NCBI GenBank assembly: GCA_047602295.1
Contig: JASGHP010000001.1
Location: 1,240,001-1,304,000, forward strand
From: JACMLD01 sp047602295
Lineage (GTDB): Bacteria > Bacteroidota > Bacteroidia > Chitinophagales > Chitinophagaceae
Length of the DNA: 64,000 nucleotides
Reading direction: 5' to 3'
Shown here piece by piece: positions 33,789 to 42,327 of the stretch; the first letter of the stretch is position 1, and each line of letters starts with the position of its first letter. The position numbers and the translations under genes were made by a program. A model generated the notes under the pieces. The model did no database searches and was not told the origin of the DNA. It was given only the letters and a program-made list of their open reading frames with translations.

Positions 33789-35066
33789 ATGAGAAAACTC
33801 CTAACTGCAACTCTCCTGCTTTTCTCCTCGCTATTGCATGCACAAAAAACAATTATTTATTGCGGTAAACTGATTGATGTAGTGAACAGCAAAGTGCTGA
33901 GCAATTACAGCATTATTGCAGAAGGAAATAAAATAACGGATGTTAAAGAAGGTTTTGTAAAAGCAGATCCAACTGATAAAGTAATCGATCTGAAAAATAA
34001 AACGGTGATGCCCGGCCTGATGGACATGCATGTGCATATAGAATCTGAAACCAAAAAATCCGGAGCTGCGGATCAGTTTACTACCAACCCGGCCGATGTG
34101 GCTTTTCAATCTACTAAATATGCTTATGTAACGTTGATGGCGGGCTTTACCACTGTCAGGGATTTGGGTGGTAGCGGTGTAAATATTGCTTTGCGCAACG
34201 CAATCAATAAAGGAATTATTATTGGCCCGCGTATTTTTTCTGCCGGTAAAATTATTGCTACCACAGGCGGGCATGGAGATCCTACCAATGGCTATAGAAA
34301 AGATTTGATGGGCGATCCGGGTCCTTATGAAGGTGTGATAAACGGACCAGATGAAGCAAGAAAAGCAGTAAGGCAACGCTATAAAGATGGTGCAGATCTT
34401 ATTAAGATTACGGCTACCGGCGGCGTGTTAAGCCAGGCGAAAGATGCATCCGGTGCGCAGTTTACAGAAGAAGAAGTTAAAGCGATTGTAGAAACTGCAA
34501 AAGACTACGGCTTTAAAGTTGCAGCGCATGCGCATGGTGCAGAAGGAATGAAAAGAGCCATTCGCGGCGGGGTTACTTCTATTGAGCATGGCACCTATAT
34601 GGATGATGAAGCCATTGAGTTGTTTAAAAAATATGGTACCTGGTATGTGCCCACTATCATTGCCGGCAAGTCTACTGCTGACTCCGCAAAAATCCCTAAT
34701 TACTACTCAGATATAGTTACTCCCAAAGCCCTGGCCGTTGGCCCTAAGATACAGGCCACATTTACCAAAGCATATAAAGCGGGAGTTAAAATTGCTTTTG
34801 GAACAGATGCCGGAGTTTATAAACACGGAAAAAATTATATAGAATTTCAGTATATGGTAGAGGGTGGTATGCCTGCTTTGGAAACCATTCGTTGTGCTAC
34901 TATACACGCAGCAGATTTGTTGGGTGTAATGGATCGTTTGGGGTCTATTGAAAAAGGAAAGATAGCAGATGTAGTTGCTGTTGACGGAGATCCCTTAACA
35001 GATATACAAGCAATGGGCCGCGTAAAGTTTGTAATGAAAGAAGGTGTTGTTTATAAAAATGAATAG
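33789..35066 (+). CDS. Exported amidohydrolase (M38-like, imidazolonepropionase-related)
   Basis: A 425-residue protein with a signal peptide ending LLHAQ at about residue 19, so it is periplasmic. Metal-site residues are in LMDMHVHIES (His-x-His), DLIKITATGGV (carbamylated Lys position), VAAHAHGAEGM (His), SIEHGTYMDD (His) and AFGTDAGVY (Asp). These match exported M38 Xaa-Pro dipeptidase / organophosphate-acid-anhydrolase-like amidohydrolases. The length is typical. The natural substrate is probably a peptide or cyclic amide; this cannot be decided from sequence. Confidence 0.9.
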   Translation: MRKLLTATLLLFSSLLHAQKTIIYCGKLIDVVNSKVLSNYSIIAEGNKITDVKEGFVKADPTDKVIDLKNKTVMPGLMDMHVHIESETKKSGAADQFTTNPADVAFQSTKYAYVTLMAGFTTVRDLGGSGVNIALRNAINKGIIIGPRIFSAGKIIATTGGHGDPTNGYRKDLMGDPGPYEGVINGPDEARKAVRQRYKDGADLIKITATGGVLSQAKDASGAQFTEEEVKAIVETAKDYGFKVAAHAHGAEGMKRAIRGGVTSIEHGTYMDDEAIELFKKYGTWYVPTIIAGKSTADSAKIPNYYSDIVTPKALAVGPKIQATFTKAYKAGVKIAFGTDAGVYKHGKNYIEFQYMVEGGMPALETIRCATIHAADLLGVMDRLGSIEKGKIADVVAVDGDPLTDIQAMGRVKFVMKEGVVYKNE

Positions 35067-35130
35067 ACAGAGTTTCTAAATCTTTGTAAATATCAACACA
35101 ATCGCCGAACAAAGTTCGGGAAGAACATAA

Positions 35131-35159
35131 GCTGTACGAAGTCGGAGACTTCGTACAGC
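35131..35159. repeat. Perfect 13-bp inverted repeat hairpin
   Basis: GCTGTACGAAGTC and GACTTCGTACAGC are exact reverse complements separated by 3 nt. No T tract follows, so it looks like a REP-like element rather than a terminator. It lies between convergent genes. Confidence 0.75.
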
Positions 35160-35253
35160 GGAGCGTAGCATAAATTTTCCCCTCAATAAAATGTCTATGA
35201 AAGCCATTGCGAAGTAATCTCTGTGTATCGCCTCAATGCTTCAACGAATAATG

Positions 35254-35310
35254 TCGCCTCAATGAAATCTCTGTGCAACCTCCGTGCTCTACGTGTCTCC
35301 GTGGCTAAAA
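35254..35310. repeat. Dispersed intergenic repeat, copy C
   Basis: TCGCCTCAATG, AATCTCTGTGCAACCTC and CGTGTCTCCGTGGCTA match copy B in order. It sits 3 bp from the stop codon of the leftward M28 peptidase gene. Confidence 0.7.
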
Positions 35311-35313
35311 AAA

Positions 35314-36876
35314 TTACCACGGGAAATCTGCATCATAAATATATCTTCCTGCAGGTGGCAAAGGCTTGCGTGGCAATAATTCACTGCGCATAGCAGTCTG
35401 ATAAACGAACGCCGCAACAATAACCGCAGCTTGACGCATATCGTCTATAAAAAGATGGTCGTAGGTGTCCATATTGCTATGATGTGTACGTGTTTCATAC
35501 TCCAATGGGTCTTGTATAAATTGAAACCCAGGTATACCGACCGCATCAAATGAAATATGATCGGTAGAACCTGTATTGCTTGATGTAATACCAGTTGCGC
35601 CAAGATCATTAAATGGTTCCATCCATGCCTTGAAAATGGGACGCAGCTTCTCGTTGTTCTGCAAATAAATGCCACGGATTTTTCCAGAGCCATTATCAAG
35701 ATTGAAGTAAGCAGAAATGTTTTTTTGCTCAGGCTTCAATTGCATATCCAAAGGATCACCAAAATGTTTTTTTACATAGCCAAACGAACCATAAGGACCT
35801 TGTTCTTCCCCGCCCCACAATGCAACGCGTATGGTTCGTTTAGGTTGTATACCCAATATTTTTAGAAGATGCATTGCTTCCATTACAACAGCGCAGCCTG
35901 CAGCATTATCTGTAGCACCGGTGCCGCCATGCCATGAATCCAGATGGCCGCCCAGCATTACAACCTGGTCTTTTAGTACGGGATCTGTGCCGGGTATTTC
36001 GCCTACAACATTGTAACCAGTCAAATCATCATCATAAAAAGTGTTTTGCACTTCCATTTGCAATTGTACGCCAATGCCATCCTGCAGCAGGCGGATCATT
36101 TTCAAATAATCTTCCCTGTCTAATGATAACTCCGGCAGTGTAGGTGCATATTTCTTTACATAGGCCGGACCGCCTCCGCTAAAGAAAGTACCATCCCTGC
36201 TACTACCACTGGAAGTAAGCAATGCTACTGCTCCTTTTGATTCTAGGTATAGTTTGGTGTTATAATCTTTTTTTGTAGCCAATGAATAAGCATCTACTTC
36301 TTCGCGGCTTATCATATCTGCATCTGGTAATTTGTTTAATTGTGTATCTGTATAGCGGGTAGCATTAGGCTCAAAAGGATCGCGGATAGCAGTACCGCGT
36401 GGCTTCCTGATAACAATTTTTCCTTTAAGCGCATCGCCCAATTGATCAATGCTGGCGCTATCAAAATTATTCAGCAAAATAACTGGCGCAACAATAGCAC
36501 CATTTGTTCCTTTTGTCCACGCTTGCGGATATGCGATGATGTTTTCGTAATATGGTTGTTTTAATGCCACGAAAGATTTCTCCGTGCTCCATCCTCTGCC
36601 AAACTCTCCCCATGCCTCCGGGCCCGCATTTTGCAATCCCCAATCTTTAAATGTTTGCGTTACCCAACTAATGGCTCTTTTATATCCGGGAGAATTGGTG
36701 AGCCTTGGTCCGCATACATCTGTAAGTATATGCGCAATGCTGGCCACCTGTGAGTGTTTGTTTTCTGCATCTCTTATTTTGCTTACCATGCCAAGGTCTG
36801 CTTTATCTGGTTGCGCCAATACGAATAGTGGTGAAAAACAACAGAAGATTATGCTGCAACGAAGTATTGTTTTCAT
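35314..36876 (-). CDS. Exported M28-family aminopeptidase
   Basis: A 520-residue protein with a signal peptide ending FVLAQ at about residue 22. A PA-like insert region (about 130-260) precedes the M28 zinc-peptidase domain: MLGGHLDSWHGGTGATDNAAG (His, Asp), WGGEEQGPYGSFGY (catalytic and metal Glu), FNLDNGSG (Asp) and STDHISFD (His). It resembles bacterial glutamate carboxypeptidase-like and aminopeptidase proteins that act in the periplasm on peptides. It is monocistronic. Confidence 0.93.
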   Translation of the reverse strand: MKTILRCSIIFCCFSPLFVLAQPDKADLGMVSKIRDAENKHSQVASIAHILTDVCGPRLTNSPGYKRAISWVTQTFKDWGLQNAGPEAWGEFGRGWSTEKSFVALKQPYYENIIAYPQAWTKGTNGAIVAPVILLNNFDSASIDQLGDALKGKIVIRKPRGTAIRDPFEPNATRYTDTQLNKLPDADMISREEVDAYSLATKKDYNTKLYLESKGAVALLTSSGSSRDGTFFSGGGPAYVKKYAPTLPELSLDREDYLKMIRLLQDGIGVQLQMEVQNTFYDDDLTGYNVVGEIPGTDPVLKDQVVMLGGHLDSWHGGTGATDNAAGCAVVMEAMHLLKILGIQPKRTIRVALWGGEEQGPYGSFGYVKKHFGDPLDMQLKPEQKNISAYFNLDNGSGKIRGIYLQNNEKLRPIFKAWMEPFNDLGATGITSSNTGSTDHISFDAVGIPGFQFIQDPLEYETRTHHSNMDTYDHLFIDDMRQAAVIVAAFVYQTAMRSELLPRKPLPPAGRYIYDADFPW

Positions 36877-37069
36877 GCGTGAGTTGATTATGCCTACAAA
36901 TTACCAAATCATCATCAAATGAAGAAGGAGCAAAAATCATTGAGTGTTTTCTTACAGGAAGCAAAAAATAAAACGCCCAGTATGGGTGAGAAACGAATGA
37001 TTTTCATAGCAGGTAATATTAGCCCGGAAAGATAAGCTGTATATATTTTCAGATTTGTGCGATGCTGTT

Positions 37070-37840
37070 TTAGCTACTCCACTTTCTCAACTGCTGCAGC
37101 AGTGCTCGAAGATCTTTAGGCAAGGGTGCTTCAAAAGTTTGTATTTCGCCGGCAGGGTTGGTAAAACTAAGTTGTGCTGCATGTAATGCAAGTCTTTGTA
37201 AAATAGGTCTTTCTTCTTCTGCTGATTTTGACAGGTTGAATTTTTTCTTGAAAGAAGAAAGCAGCAATGGCTGTGCATCGCCATATAATTCATCACAAAC
37301 AATGGGATGGCCGAGGTGCTTCATGTGTACACGTATCTGGTGTGTGCGGCCTGTAAGGATATGAAACTCCATCCAGCTAAATAGTTTGAATTGCTCCAGC
37401 ACTTTATACTCCGTAACAGATGGTTTTCCTTTTGCATTTACCATCATCATTCCTTTTTGGGAATAATGTTCTGCAATAGGTTCATCAATTACACCATTTG
37501 CTTCAGTTAGCTTTCCAGTTACAAGTCCGTTATAAATTTTACGTGTACTTCTTTCTTCAAATTGCTGCGAAAGAAACTTATGGGTTTCTTCATTTTTTGC
37601 AAATACAATCACGCCGCTGGTAACGGCATCTAACCTGTGTACTGTAAAAATGCCACCATACCTGTCTATTAAAAAATCTTTTAACGATGGTTGAGATTGT
37701 GTTCTGTCTGGAATAGACAACAAGCCTGAAGGTTTATTCAGGACGATAAAATTCTCATCTTCGAAGAGAATGATGTCGGCAATATTTTTAAAAAAAGGCC
37801 GTGGTGTTTCCTGCTGTTCTGCATCCTGCTCTATATTCAT
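37070..37840 (-). CDS. RluA-family pseudouridine synthase
   Basis: A 256-residue enzyme that isomerises uridine to pseudouridine in rRNA or tRNA. The catalytic Asp is D71 in FTVHRLDAVTSGVIVFAKN. Other family blocks are FIVLNKPSGLLSIPD and FHILTGRTHQIRVHMKHLGH. There is no S4 domain. Its start overlaps the stop of the upstream RsuA-family gene by 4 bp (ATGA), so the two synthases are translationally coupled. The target nucleotide is unknown. Confidence 0.92.
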   Translation of the reverse strand: MNIEQDAEQQETPRPFFKNIADIILFEDENFIVLNKPSGLLSIPDRTQSQPSLKDFLIDRYGGIFTVHRLDAVTSGVIVFAKNEETHKFLSQQFEERSTRKIYNGLVTGKLTEANGVIDEPIAEHYSQKGMMMVNAKGKPSVTEYKVLEQFKLFSWMEFHILTGRTHQIRVHMKHLGHPIVCDELYGDAQPLLLSSFKKKFNLSKSAEEERPILQRLALHAAQLSFTNPAGEIQTFEAPLPKDLRALLQQLRKWSS

Positions 37841-38610
37841 TTCTTTTCAGCTTTTGGGGTAACAGGTTTGGTTGCTTTCTTCACCCTGTCTGTTTTGGTT
37901 TGCGGGTTAAAATGTTTTAGTATACGCACTTCTTTTTCTGTTAGAAAACGCCATTTGCCTCTCTGCACATTTTTCTTGGTAAGGCCAGCATACGTTACAC
38001 GATCAAGGTTGCGTACATCGTAACCCAAATGTTCAAAAATGCGGCGAACAATACGGTTGCGTCCGCTATGTATTTCTATGCCAATAATTGTTTTGTCTTT
38101 AGGATCTGTGTAACCAAGACTATCTGGTTTTATAAAGCCATCTTCCAGTTCCAACCCAAATTGTATTTTTTCAAAATCTGCTTTGGTAAGTGCTTTATCC
38201 AGTCTTGCTTCGTAAATTTTTTTGATCAGGTTTTTAGGGTGAGAAAGTGTTTGTGCCAGTTCGCCATCATTGGTAATTAATAAAACACCAGATGTATTGC
38301 GATCTAAACGCCCAACTGGATATACGCGTTCTGCAGTGGCTTTGCCAATTAAGTCCAAAACTGTTTTTCTTCCTTCCGGATCTTCCAGTGTGGTGATATA
38401 ATCTTTGGGTTTGTTTAATAAAATATAGACCAGGTTTTTTGATGGCCTGATGGGTTTGCCTTTAAAACTGATGTTGTCTTTATCAGAAACTTTGGTGCCC
38501 GGTTCAGTAACAACAACATTGTTTACTTTCACTTCTCCTTTGCGAATAAAATCTGCAGCATCTCTTCTGGAGCAAACACCGCTATGTGCCACATATTTGT
38601 TTAAGGGCAT
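37837..38610 (-). CDS. RsuA/RluB-family pseudouridine synthase (in-frame part)
   Basis: A 257-residue enzyme with an N-terminal S4 domain (MPLNKYVAHSGVCSRRDAAD, then RKGEVKVNNVVV). The catalytic domain has VYPVGRLDRNTSGVLLITND with D103, and GRNRIVRRIFEHLGYDV. The C-terminal tail is Lys/Thr-rich. Relatives modify 23S or 16S rRNA (RluB/RluE/RsuA). The reading frame stays open about 80 codons upstream of this ATG, with a low-complexity K/Q/T-rich sequence. It joins, through a -1 shift at an A6 tract, an ATG at 38849 that has its own promoter element. The true product may therefore be about 337 residues. Confidence 0.88.
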   Translation of the reverse strand: MPLNKYVAHSGVCSRRDAADFIRKGEVKVNNVVVTEPGTKVSDKDNISFKGKPIRPSKNLVYILLNKPKDYITTLEDPEGRKTVLDLIGKATAERVYPVGRLDRNTSGVLLITNDGELAQTLSHPKNLIKKIYEARLDKALTKADFEKIQFGLELEDGFIKPDSLGYTDPKDKTIIGIEIHSGRNRIVRRIFEHLGYDVRNLDRVTYAGLTKKNVQRGKWRFLTEKEVRILKHFNPQTKTDRVKKATKPVTPKAEKK

Positions 38611-38735
38611 GCTAGCATCATTGGTTTGTGCAGGTTTTGTGCTGGATGTGTTTTTGGTAGGAACAGTTTTAGCATCCGTTTCTTTTTGCTGACTGGCAAC
38701 TACTTTTTGTTTTCTTTTTTCTTCGAAGCGTTGTT

Positions 38736-38849
38736 CTATGGCCGCTGATCTTCTTTTTTGGCCAATCGCTTTTCCTGTTTAAAAGATTCTTTACGGGCGG
38801 CGTTGCTTTTCTGGTTGATGAATTTCTGAAATCCCTGGTTCTTGCTCAT
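38736..38849 (-). pseudogene. Frameshifted 5' extension of the RsuA-family gene
   Basis: From an ATG at 38849 a frame encodes MSKNQGFQKFINQKSNAARK and 17 more residues, then hits TAG at 38736-38738. Just before it, the run GCC AAA AAA (T6 on the plus strand, 38754-38759) allows a -1 shift into a frame reading RRSAAIEQRFEEKRKQKVV. That frame continues open into MPLNKY at 38610. The basic, low-complexity character is the same on both sides. A promoter element at 38891-38898 implies this part is transcribed. It could be a mutation, a homopolymer sequencing error, or programmed or transcriptional slippage. Confidence 0.6.
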
Positions 38850-38890
38850 GCTTAAAATTTTGCTGTTTTACAACAGTAATTGATGAGCTG

Positions 38891-38898
38891 CAAAGATA
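38891..38898 (-). promoter_or_regulatory. -7 element (TATCTTTG) upstream of the RsuA-family gene
   Basis: An exact TAnnTTTG match 41 bp upstream of the ATG at 38849. It supports transcription of the frameshifted 5' part. Confidence 0.5.
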
Positions 38899-38900
38899 AT

Positions 38901-38950
38901 AAAAGACCCCCGCTTTGCAGCATTTAATAACTGCGTTGCGGGGGCCTCTT
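38901..38950 (-). terminator. Terminator of the Spy-like gene
   Basis: G+C-rich arms (GACCCCCGC at 38905-38913 and GCGGGGGCC at 38938-38946, near-complementary) with a long loop are followed on the minus strand by TCTTTTATT. Confidence 0.7.
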
Positions 38951-38969
38951 TATCAATCAGATACTTCTC

Positions 38970-39614
38970 TTATTTGGAAAAATCTCTTCTGTGGTGTTGA
39001 CCTCTCATTTGCTCCAATTGTTGTAACTGGTCTGGAGTTAATATAGTTTTTAATTGCTCTTTCTGTTGAATTACCAGGCTTTTCATTTGCTCACGTTTTT
39101 GATCCTGGCTCAATGAATTATCCTGGTGAATGGTTTTCATTTTTGCCATCATATCTGTGCGAATCGTTTTCATCTGGCTGGCTTGTGCATCGCTAAGACC
39201 CAGTTTAATTTTCATTTTTTCTGCCCTGGCATTTGCGTTTACTTTCGCCATTTTCATTCTTTCTTCCTTCATTTTAGAAAGCTGGTCTTTTTGAGCTGGT
39301 GTAAGCAAAGCCTGCATTTGATCTCTGCGATCTTTATTCAATGAAGCCATTCTTGATTTAAATTCCTTCACAGTTATTTCATCGTGCTTTTTAAGATCCT
39401 CCATTTTTTTATGGAAATCGCTATTGATTGTTTTCAACTGTTGCTTTTGTGCGTCTGAGAAGTTGAGTTTCTTTGCCATCATATCCCTGCCATGTCCACG
39501 GTGCATAAAGCGCTGGTGTTGGCCTTTGTGTTGCATGGGTTGATCTGGTTGTTGCGCATTTACTGAGATGGCTGCTAGTAATATAACCGCCATACTTACT
39601 ATTACTTTTTTCAT
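38970..39614 (-). CDS. Spy/CpxP-like periplasmic protein
   Basis: A 214-residue exported protein with a signal peptide (MKKVIVSMAVILLAAISVNA, then Q). The mature part is a charged, helical, Met/Gln/Lys-rich protein with repeated LT(P)xQ-type motifs: FSDAQKQQLKTI, LTPAQKDQLSKMK, LSDAQASQMKTI and LTPDQLQQLEQM. These resemble Spy/CpxP/DUF4890 proteins. Such proteins act as periplasmic chaperones or metal/envelope-stress sensors. His/Met clusters at both ends (MQHKGQHQRFMHRGHGRDMM) could bind metal. It is monocistronic with its own terminator. Confidence 0.82.
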   Translation of the reverse strand: MKKVIVSMAVILLAAISVNAQQPDQPMQHKGQHQRFMHRGHGRDMMAKKLNFSDAQKQQLKTINSDFHKKMEDLKKHDEITVKEFKSRMASLNKDRRDQMQALLTPAQKDQLSKMKEERMKMAKVNANARAEKMKIKLGLSDAQASQMKTIRTDMMAKMKTIHQDNSLSQDQKREQMKSLVIQQKEQLKTILTPDQLQQLEQMRGQHHRRDFSK

Positions 39615-39764
39615 GATTTTTATTTTTTAAGTACAGTAGAATAGACGGAGCGCTGTATAAGAAGTTTAAAGCAGGAAGGCGTTTTAGCCTAAATGGTAAA
39701 ATACAAGGATTAACGGATAAGCATGGTTATACAACTGTTAAAGGAATAGAGTACAGTATAAAGT

Positions 39765-39878
39765 ATTTAGTATACAGACTTGGTCGCCAAGATTAACATG
39801 AAATTAAAGCGTGGTAAATAAAGCCGTTTTCTAGATCCGAGTGTCTTAATACTAAATACTCTATACTAAATACTAGCT
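39765..39878. repeat. Inverted ACTAAATACT-type repeats
   Basis: AGTATTTAGTATA on one side and TACTAAATACT (twice) on the other form an inverted pattern in the gap between the Spy-like gene and the rlmN stop. The T/A-rich words look like another dispersed repeat family. Confidence 0.45.
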
Positions 39879-40925
39879 CTAGCTCTTGTTCGCCAACTGC
39901 CCACACGCCGCATCTATGTCTTTACCACGGCTTACACGCAATCTTGCATTCACACGATTTTTTGCAAGATGGTTCATGAATTTTTCTACTACTTCCGGAT
40001 CGGGTTTGCGGAAGGTAGCCATGTCTATGGGATTATACTCGATGATGTTTACGAGATCTGCGGGAACCTGCCGATAAATTTTTACCAGTTCATCGGCATC
40101 TTTAATAGTATCATTAAAATCTTTGAAGAGAATATATTCAAACGTTATTTCGTTGCCGGTTTGTTTGTAAAAATAGTTAAGTGCTTCTATCAGCGATTTA
40201 ATATCGTTACTATCATTTATCGGCATTATCTGGTGACGCTTTGCATCATTGGCTGCATGCAATGAAAGCGCCAGTTTAAACTTCACTTTATCATCGCCCA
40301 GTTGTTTTATCATTTTTGCAACTCCGGCTGTAGATACTGTAATCCGGCGTGGGCTCATGCCCAATCCATCTGGCGAAGTAATTTTTTCTATCGCCTTCAG
40401 CACATTTCTATAATTGAGCAAAGGCTCACCCATACCCATAAATACAATATTGCTCAGCTTTCTATCGTAAACCTTTTCGCATTGTTGGTTAATAAGTACT
40501 ACTTCATCATAGATCTCATCAAAGTTGAGGTTGCGTTTGCGATCCATATAACCGGTAGCGCAAAACTTGCAACTAAGCGAGCAACCTATTTGTGAAGAAA
40601 CGCAGGCAGTTTTTCTATCGTCTGTTGGAATCAGCACACCTTCTACCAGGTGACCATCGGTGGTTTTAAAACGGCTTTTAACAGTGCCGTCTTCAGAGTA
40701 TTGAGTAGCGTCTGTGTGCAACGCAGGCAGGCTAAAATGATCGGCCAGTTTTGTTCTTAGTTCTTTGCTAAGGTTGGTCATAGCCTCAAAACTGTGCGCC
40801 TGCTTTAGCCACAGCCATTCGTATACTTGCTTGGCCCTGAACTTCTTCTCGCCCAGGGTGTTGAAATATTCTTCCAGCTCATGCAGCTCCAGGTGCCTGA
40901 TATTCTTCTTTGCTGTTTCTGTCAT
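39879..40925 (-). CDS. rlmN: Dual-specificity RNA methyltransferase RlmN
   Basis: A 348-residue radical SAM enzyme that forms m2A2503 in 23S rRNA and m2A37 in tRNAs. The [4Fe-4S] cysteines are C115-x3-C119-x2-C122 (GCSLSCKFCATG). The catalytic C-terminal Cys is in DAACGQL, and a conserved Glu lies in LVEGVLIP. MSPRRITVSTAG and LALSLHAAND are family blocks. The length is normal. A -7 element ends 4 nt before the ATG, suggesting leaderless transcription. Confidence 0.97.
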   Translation of the reverse strand: MTETAKKNIRHLELHELEEYFNTLGEKKFRAKQVYEWLWLKQAHSFEAMTNLSKELRTKLADHFSLPALHTDATQYSEDGTVKSRFKTTDGHLVEGVLIPTDDRKTACVSSQIGCSLSCKFCATGYMDRKRNLNFDEIYDEVVLINQQCEKVYDRKLSNIVFMGMGEPLLNYRNVLKAIEKITSPDGLGMSPRRITVSTAGVAKMIKQLGDDKVKFKLALSLHAANDAKRHQIMPINDSNDIKSLIEALNYFYKQTGNEITFEYILFKDFNDTIKDADELVKIYRQVPADLVNIIEYNPIDMATFRKPDPEVVEKFMNHLAKNRVNARLRVSRGKDIDAACGQLANKS

Positions 40926-40929
40926 GCCG

Positions 40930-40937
40930 CAAAGATA
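40930..40937 (-). promoter_or_regulatory. -7 element (TATCTTTG) four bases from the rlmN start
   Basis: An exact TAnnTTTG match on the minus strand, four bases before the ATG. This is the same geometry as at trmD. Confidence 0.5.
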
Positions 40938-40943
40938 CGTTCT

Positions 40944-40951
40944 TATATTTG
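40944..40951 (+). promoter_or_regulatory. Divergent -7 element (TATATTTG)
   Basis: An exact TAnnTTTG match on the plus strand, 6 bp from the rlmN -7 element. It could start a transcript reading toward the thiolase gene 135 bp downstream. Confidence 0.4.
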
Positions 40952-40959
40952 CCCCTAAT

Positions 40960-40996
40960 AATGTGGAAATATGAAAATGTGGAAATGTGATAATAA
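40960..40996. repeat. ATGTGGAAATGTG-type repeat, copy 1
   Basis: AAATGTGGAAATGTGATAA (40975-40993) is identical to 47960-47978. The preceding ATGTGGAAATATGAAA is a further variant of the same word. Confidence 0.65.
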
Positions 40997-41085
40997 GGGA
41001 TGGTCAAAAAGATAGCGGTTAAAATCAATTGATTATTAAGAAAGTCCGTAGGACTTAAACTTCGATAACCCTTGCAAAATTATTT

Positions 41086-42282
41086 ATGAAGACAGCATAT
41101 ATAATAGACGCAATAAGAACTCCAATAGGAAAATATGGCGGTGCGCTTAGCAGTGTGCGGTCGGATGATTTGCTGGCACATGTACTTAAGGCATTGCTTG
41201 CACGCAATCCCGGAATAGATGTGAATGCAATAGAGGATGTAATAGCAGGTGATGCCAACCAGGCTGGTGAGGATAACCGAGATGTGGCAAGAATGGCGGC
41301 ATTGCTGGCGGGCTTGCCGGTTACGGTTGCGGGTAATACCGTGAACCGTTTGTGCGCCAGTGGGCTGCAGGCTATAATGGATGCTGCACGTGCGATAATG
41401 TGCAATGAAGGAGAGATTTATATGGCGGCCGGTGTAGAAAGCATGACCAGGGCGCCATTTGTATTGGCCAAGCAAGGTGGTGCATGGAACCGGAATGCAG
41501 AAATGTTTGACAGTACCATTGGTTGGCGTTTTACCAATAAAAAGCTGGCGGCGCAATACTATCCATACAACATGGGAGAGACTGCTGAAAATGTAGCCAA
41601 ACAATGGAATATAAACAGAGAGCAACAGGATGTATTTGCATTGGCCAGCCAGGAAAAATATTTTAAAGCACTTGAAAGAAGTATATGGAAAGAAGAGATT
41701 GAAGGAGTAGAAATTTTTGGTGGTAAAGAAGAGAAAATATTTTTTTCTGCCGATGAACCACCGCGTAAAACTTCTATGGAAAAACTGGCTGCACTAAAAC
41801 CGGCTTTTGCAAAAGATGGAACGGTAACAGCTGGTAATGCCAGTGGTATCAATGATGGGGCTGCTGCATTATTAATGGCCTCTGAAGAAGCAGTAAAGAA
41901 ATACAACCTGAAGCCCATGGCGAGAATAATTTCTATGGCTGTTGCAGGTGTTGACCCTTCTATTATGGGGATCGGGCCGGTGCCTGCCAGTAAAAAAGCG
42001 TTGCAACGGGCAGGTATAACCGTAAATAATCTTGACCTGGTAGAATTGAACGAGGCTTTTGCATCTCAATCGTTGGCGTGTATTCAAGATCTTGCGTTGG
42101 ATGCTGCTAAAGTAAATGTAAATGGCGGATCGATTGCGATTGGTCACCCGTTGGGTTGCAGTGGTGCACGCATTAGTACTACTTTACTCCATGAAATGCG
42201 GAGGCGTAAAAGCAAATATGGATTGGCAACCATGTGCGTGGGTGTAGGGCAGGGCGCAGCAATTGTGTACGAAGGTTTATAA
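41086..42282 (+). CDS. Thiolase (acetyl-CoA acyltransferase, beta-ketoadipyl-CoA thiolase-like)
   Basis: A 398-residue thiolase. The catalytic residues are C90 (NRLCASGLQAI), H354 (IAIGHPLGCSGARI) and C384 (TMCVGVGQGAA). ESMTRAPFVL and NVNGGSIAIGHP are family blocks. The sequence resembles the PcaF/PaaJ group of degradative thiolases, which cleave 3-oxoacyl-CoA to acetyl-CoA. No other beta-oxidation or aromatic degradation genes lie beside it, so the physiological substrate is uncertain. It is followed 45 bp later by a DinB-like gene on the same strand. Confidence 0.93.
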   Translation: MKTAYIIDAIRTPIGKYGGALSSVRSDDLLAHVLKALLARNPGIDVNAIEDVIAGDANQAGEDNRDVARMAALLAGLPVTVAGNTVNRLCASGLQAIMDAARAIMCNEGEIYMAAGVESMTRAPFVLAKQGGAWNRNAEMFDSTIGWRFTNKKLAAQYYPYNMGETAENVAKQWNINREQQDVFALASQEKYFKALERSIWKEEIEGVEIFGGKEEKIFFSADEPPRKTSMEKLAALKPAFAKDGTVTAGNASGINDGAAALLMASEEAVKKYNLKPMARIISMAVAGVDPSIMGIGPVPASKKALQRAGITVNNLDLVELNEAFASQSLACIQDLALDAAKVNVNGGSIAIGHPLGCSGARISTTLLHEMRRRKSKYGLATMCVGVGQGAAIVYEGL

Positions 42283-42327
42283 ACTATTTCCATTCAATCT
42301 GCAATTTGATTTTTTAAAACAATAATT

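Noticed and set aside
39615..39878. Possible small RNA or gene between the Spy-like gene and rlmN
   Set aside because: Only A/T-rich repeat words are visible; there is no promoter-terminator pair or coding signal.
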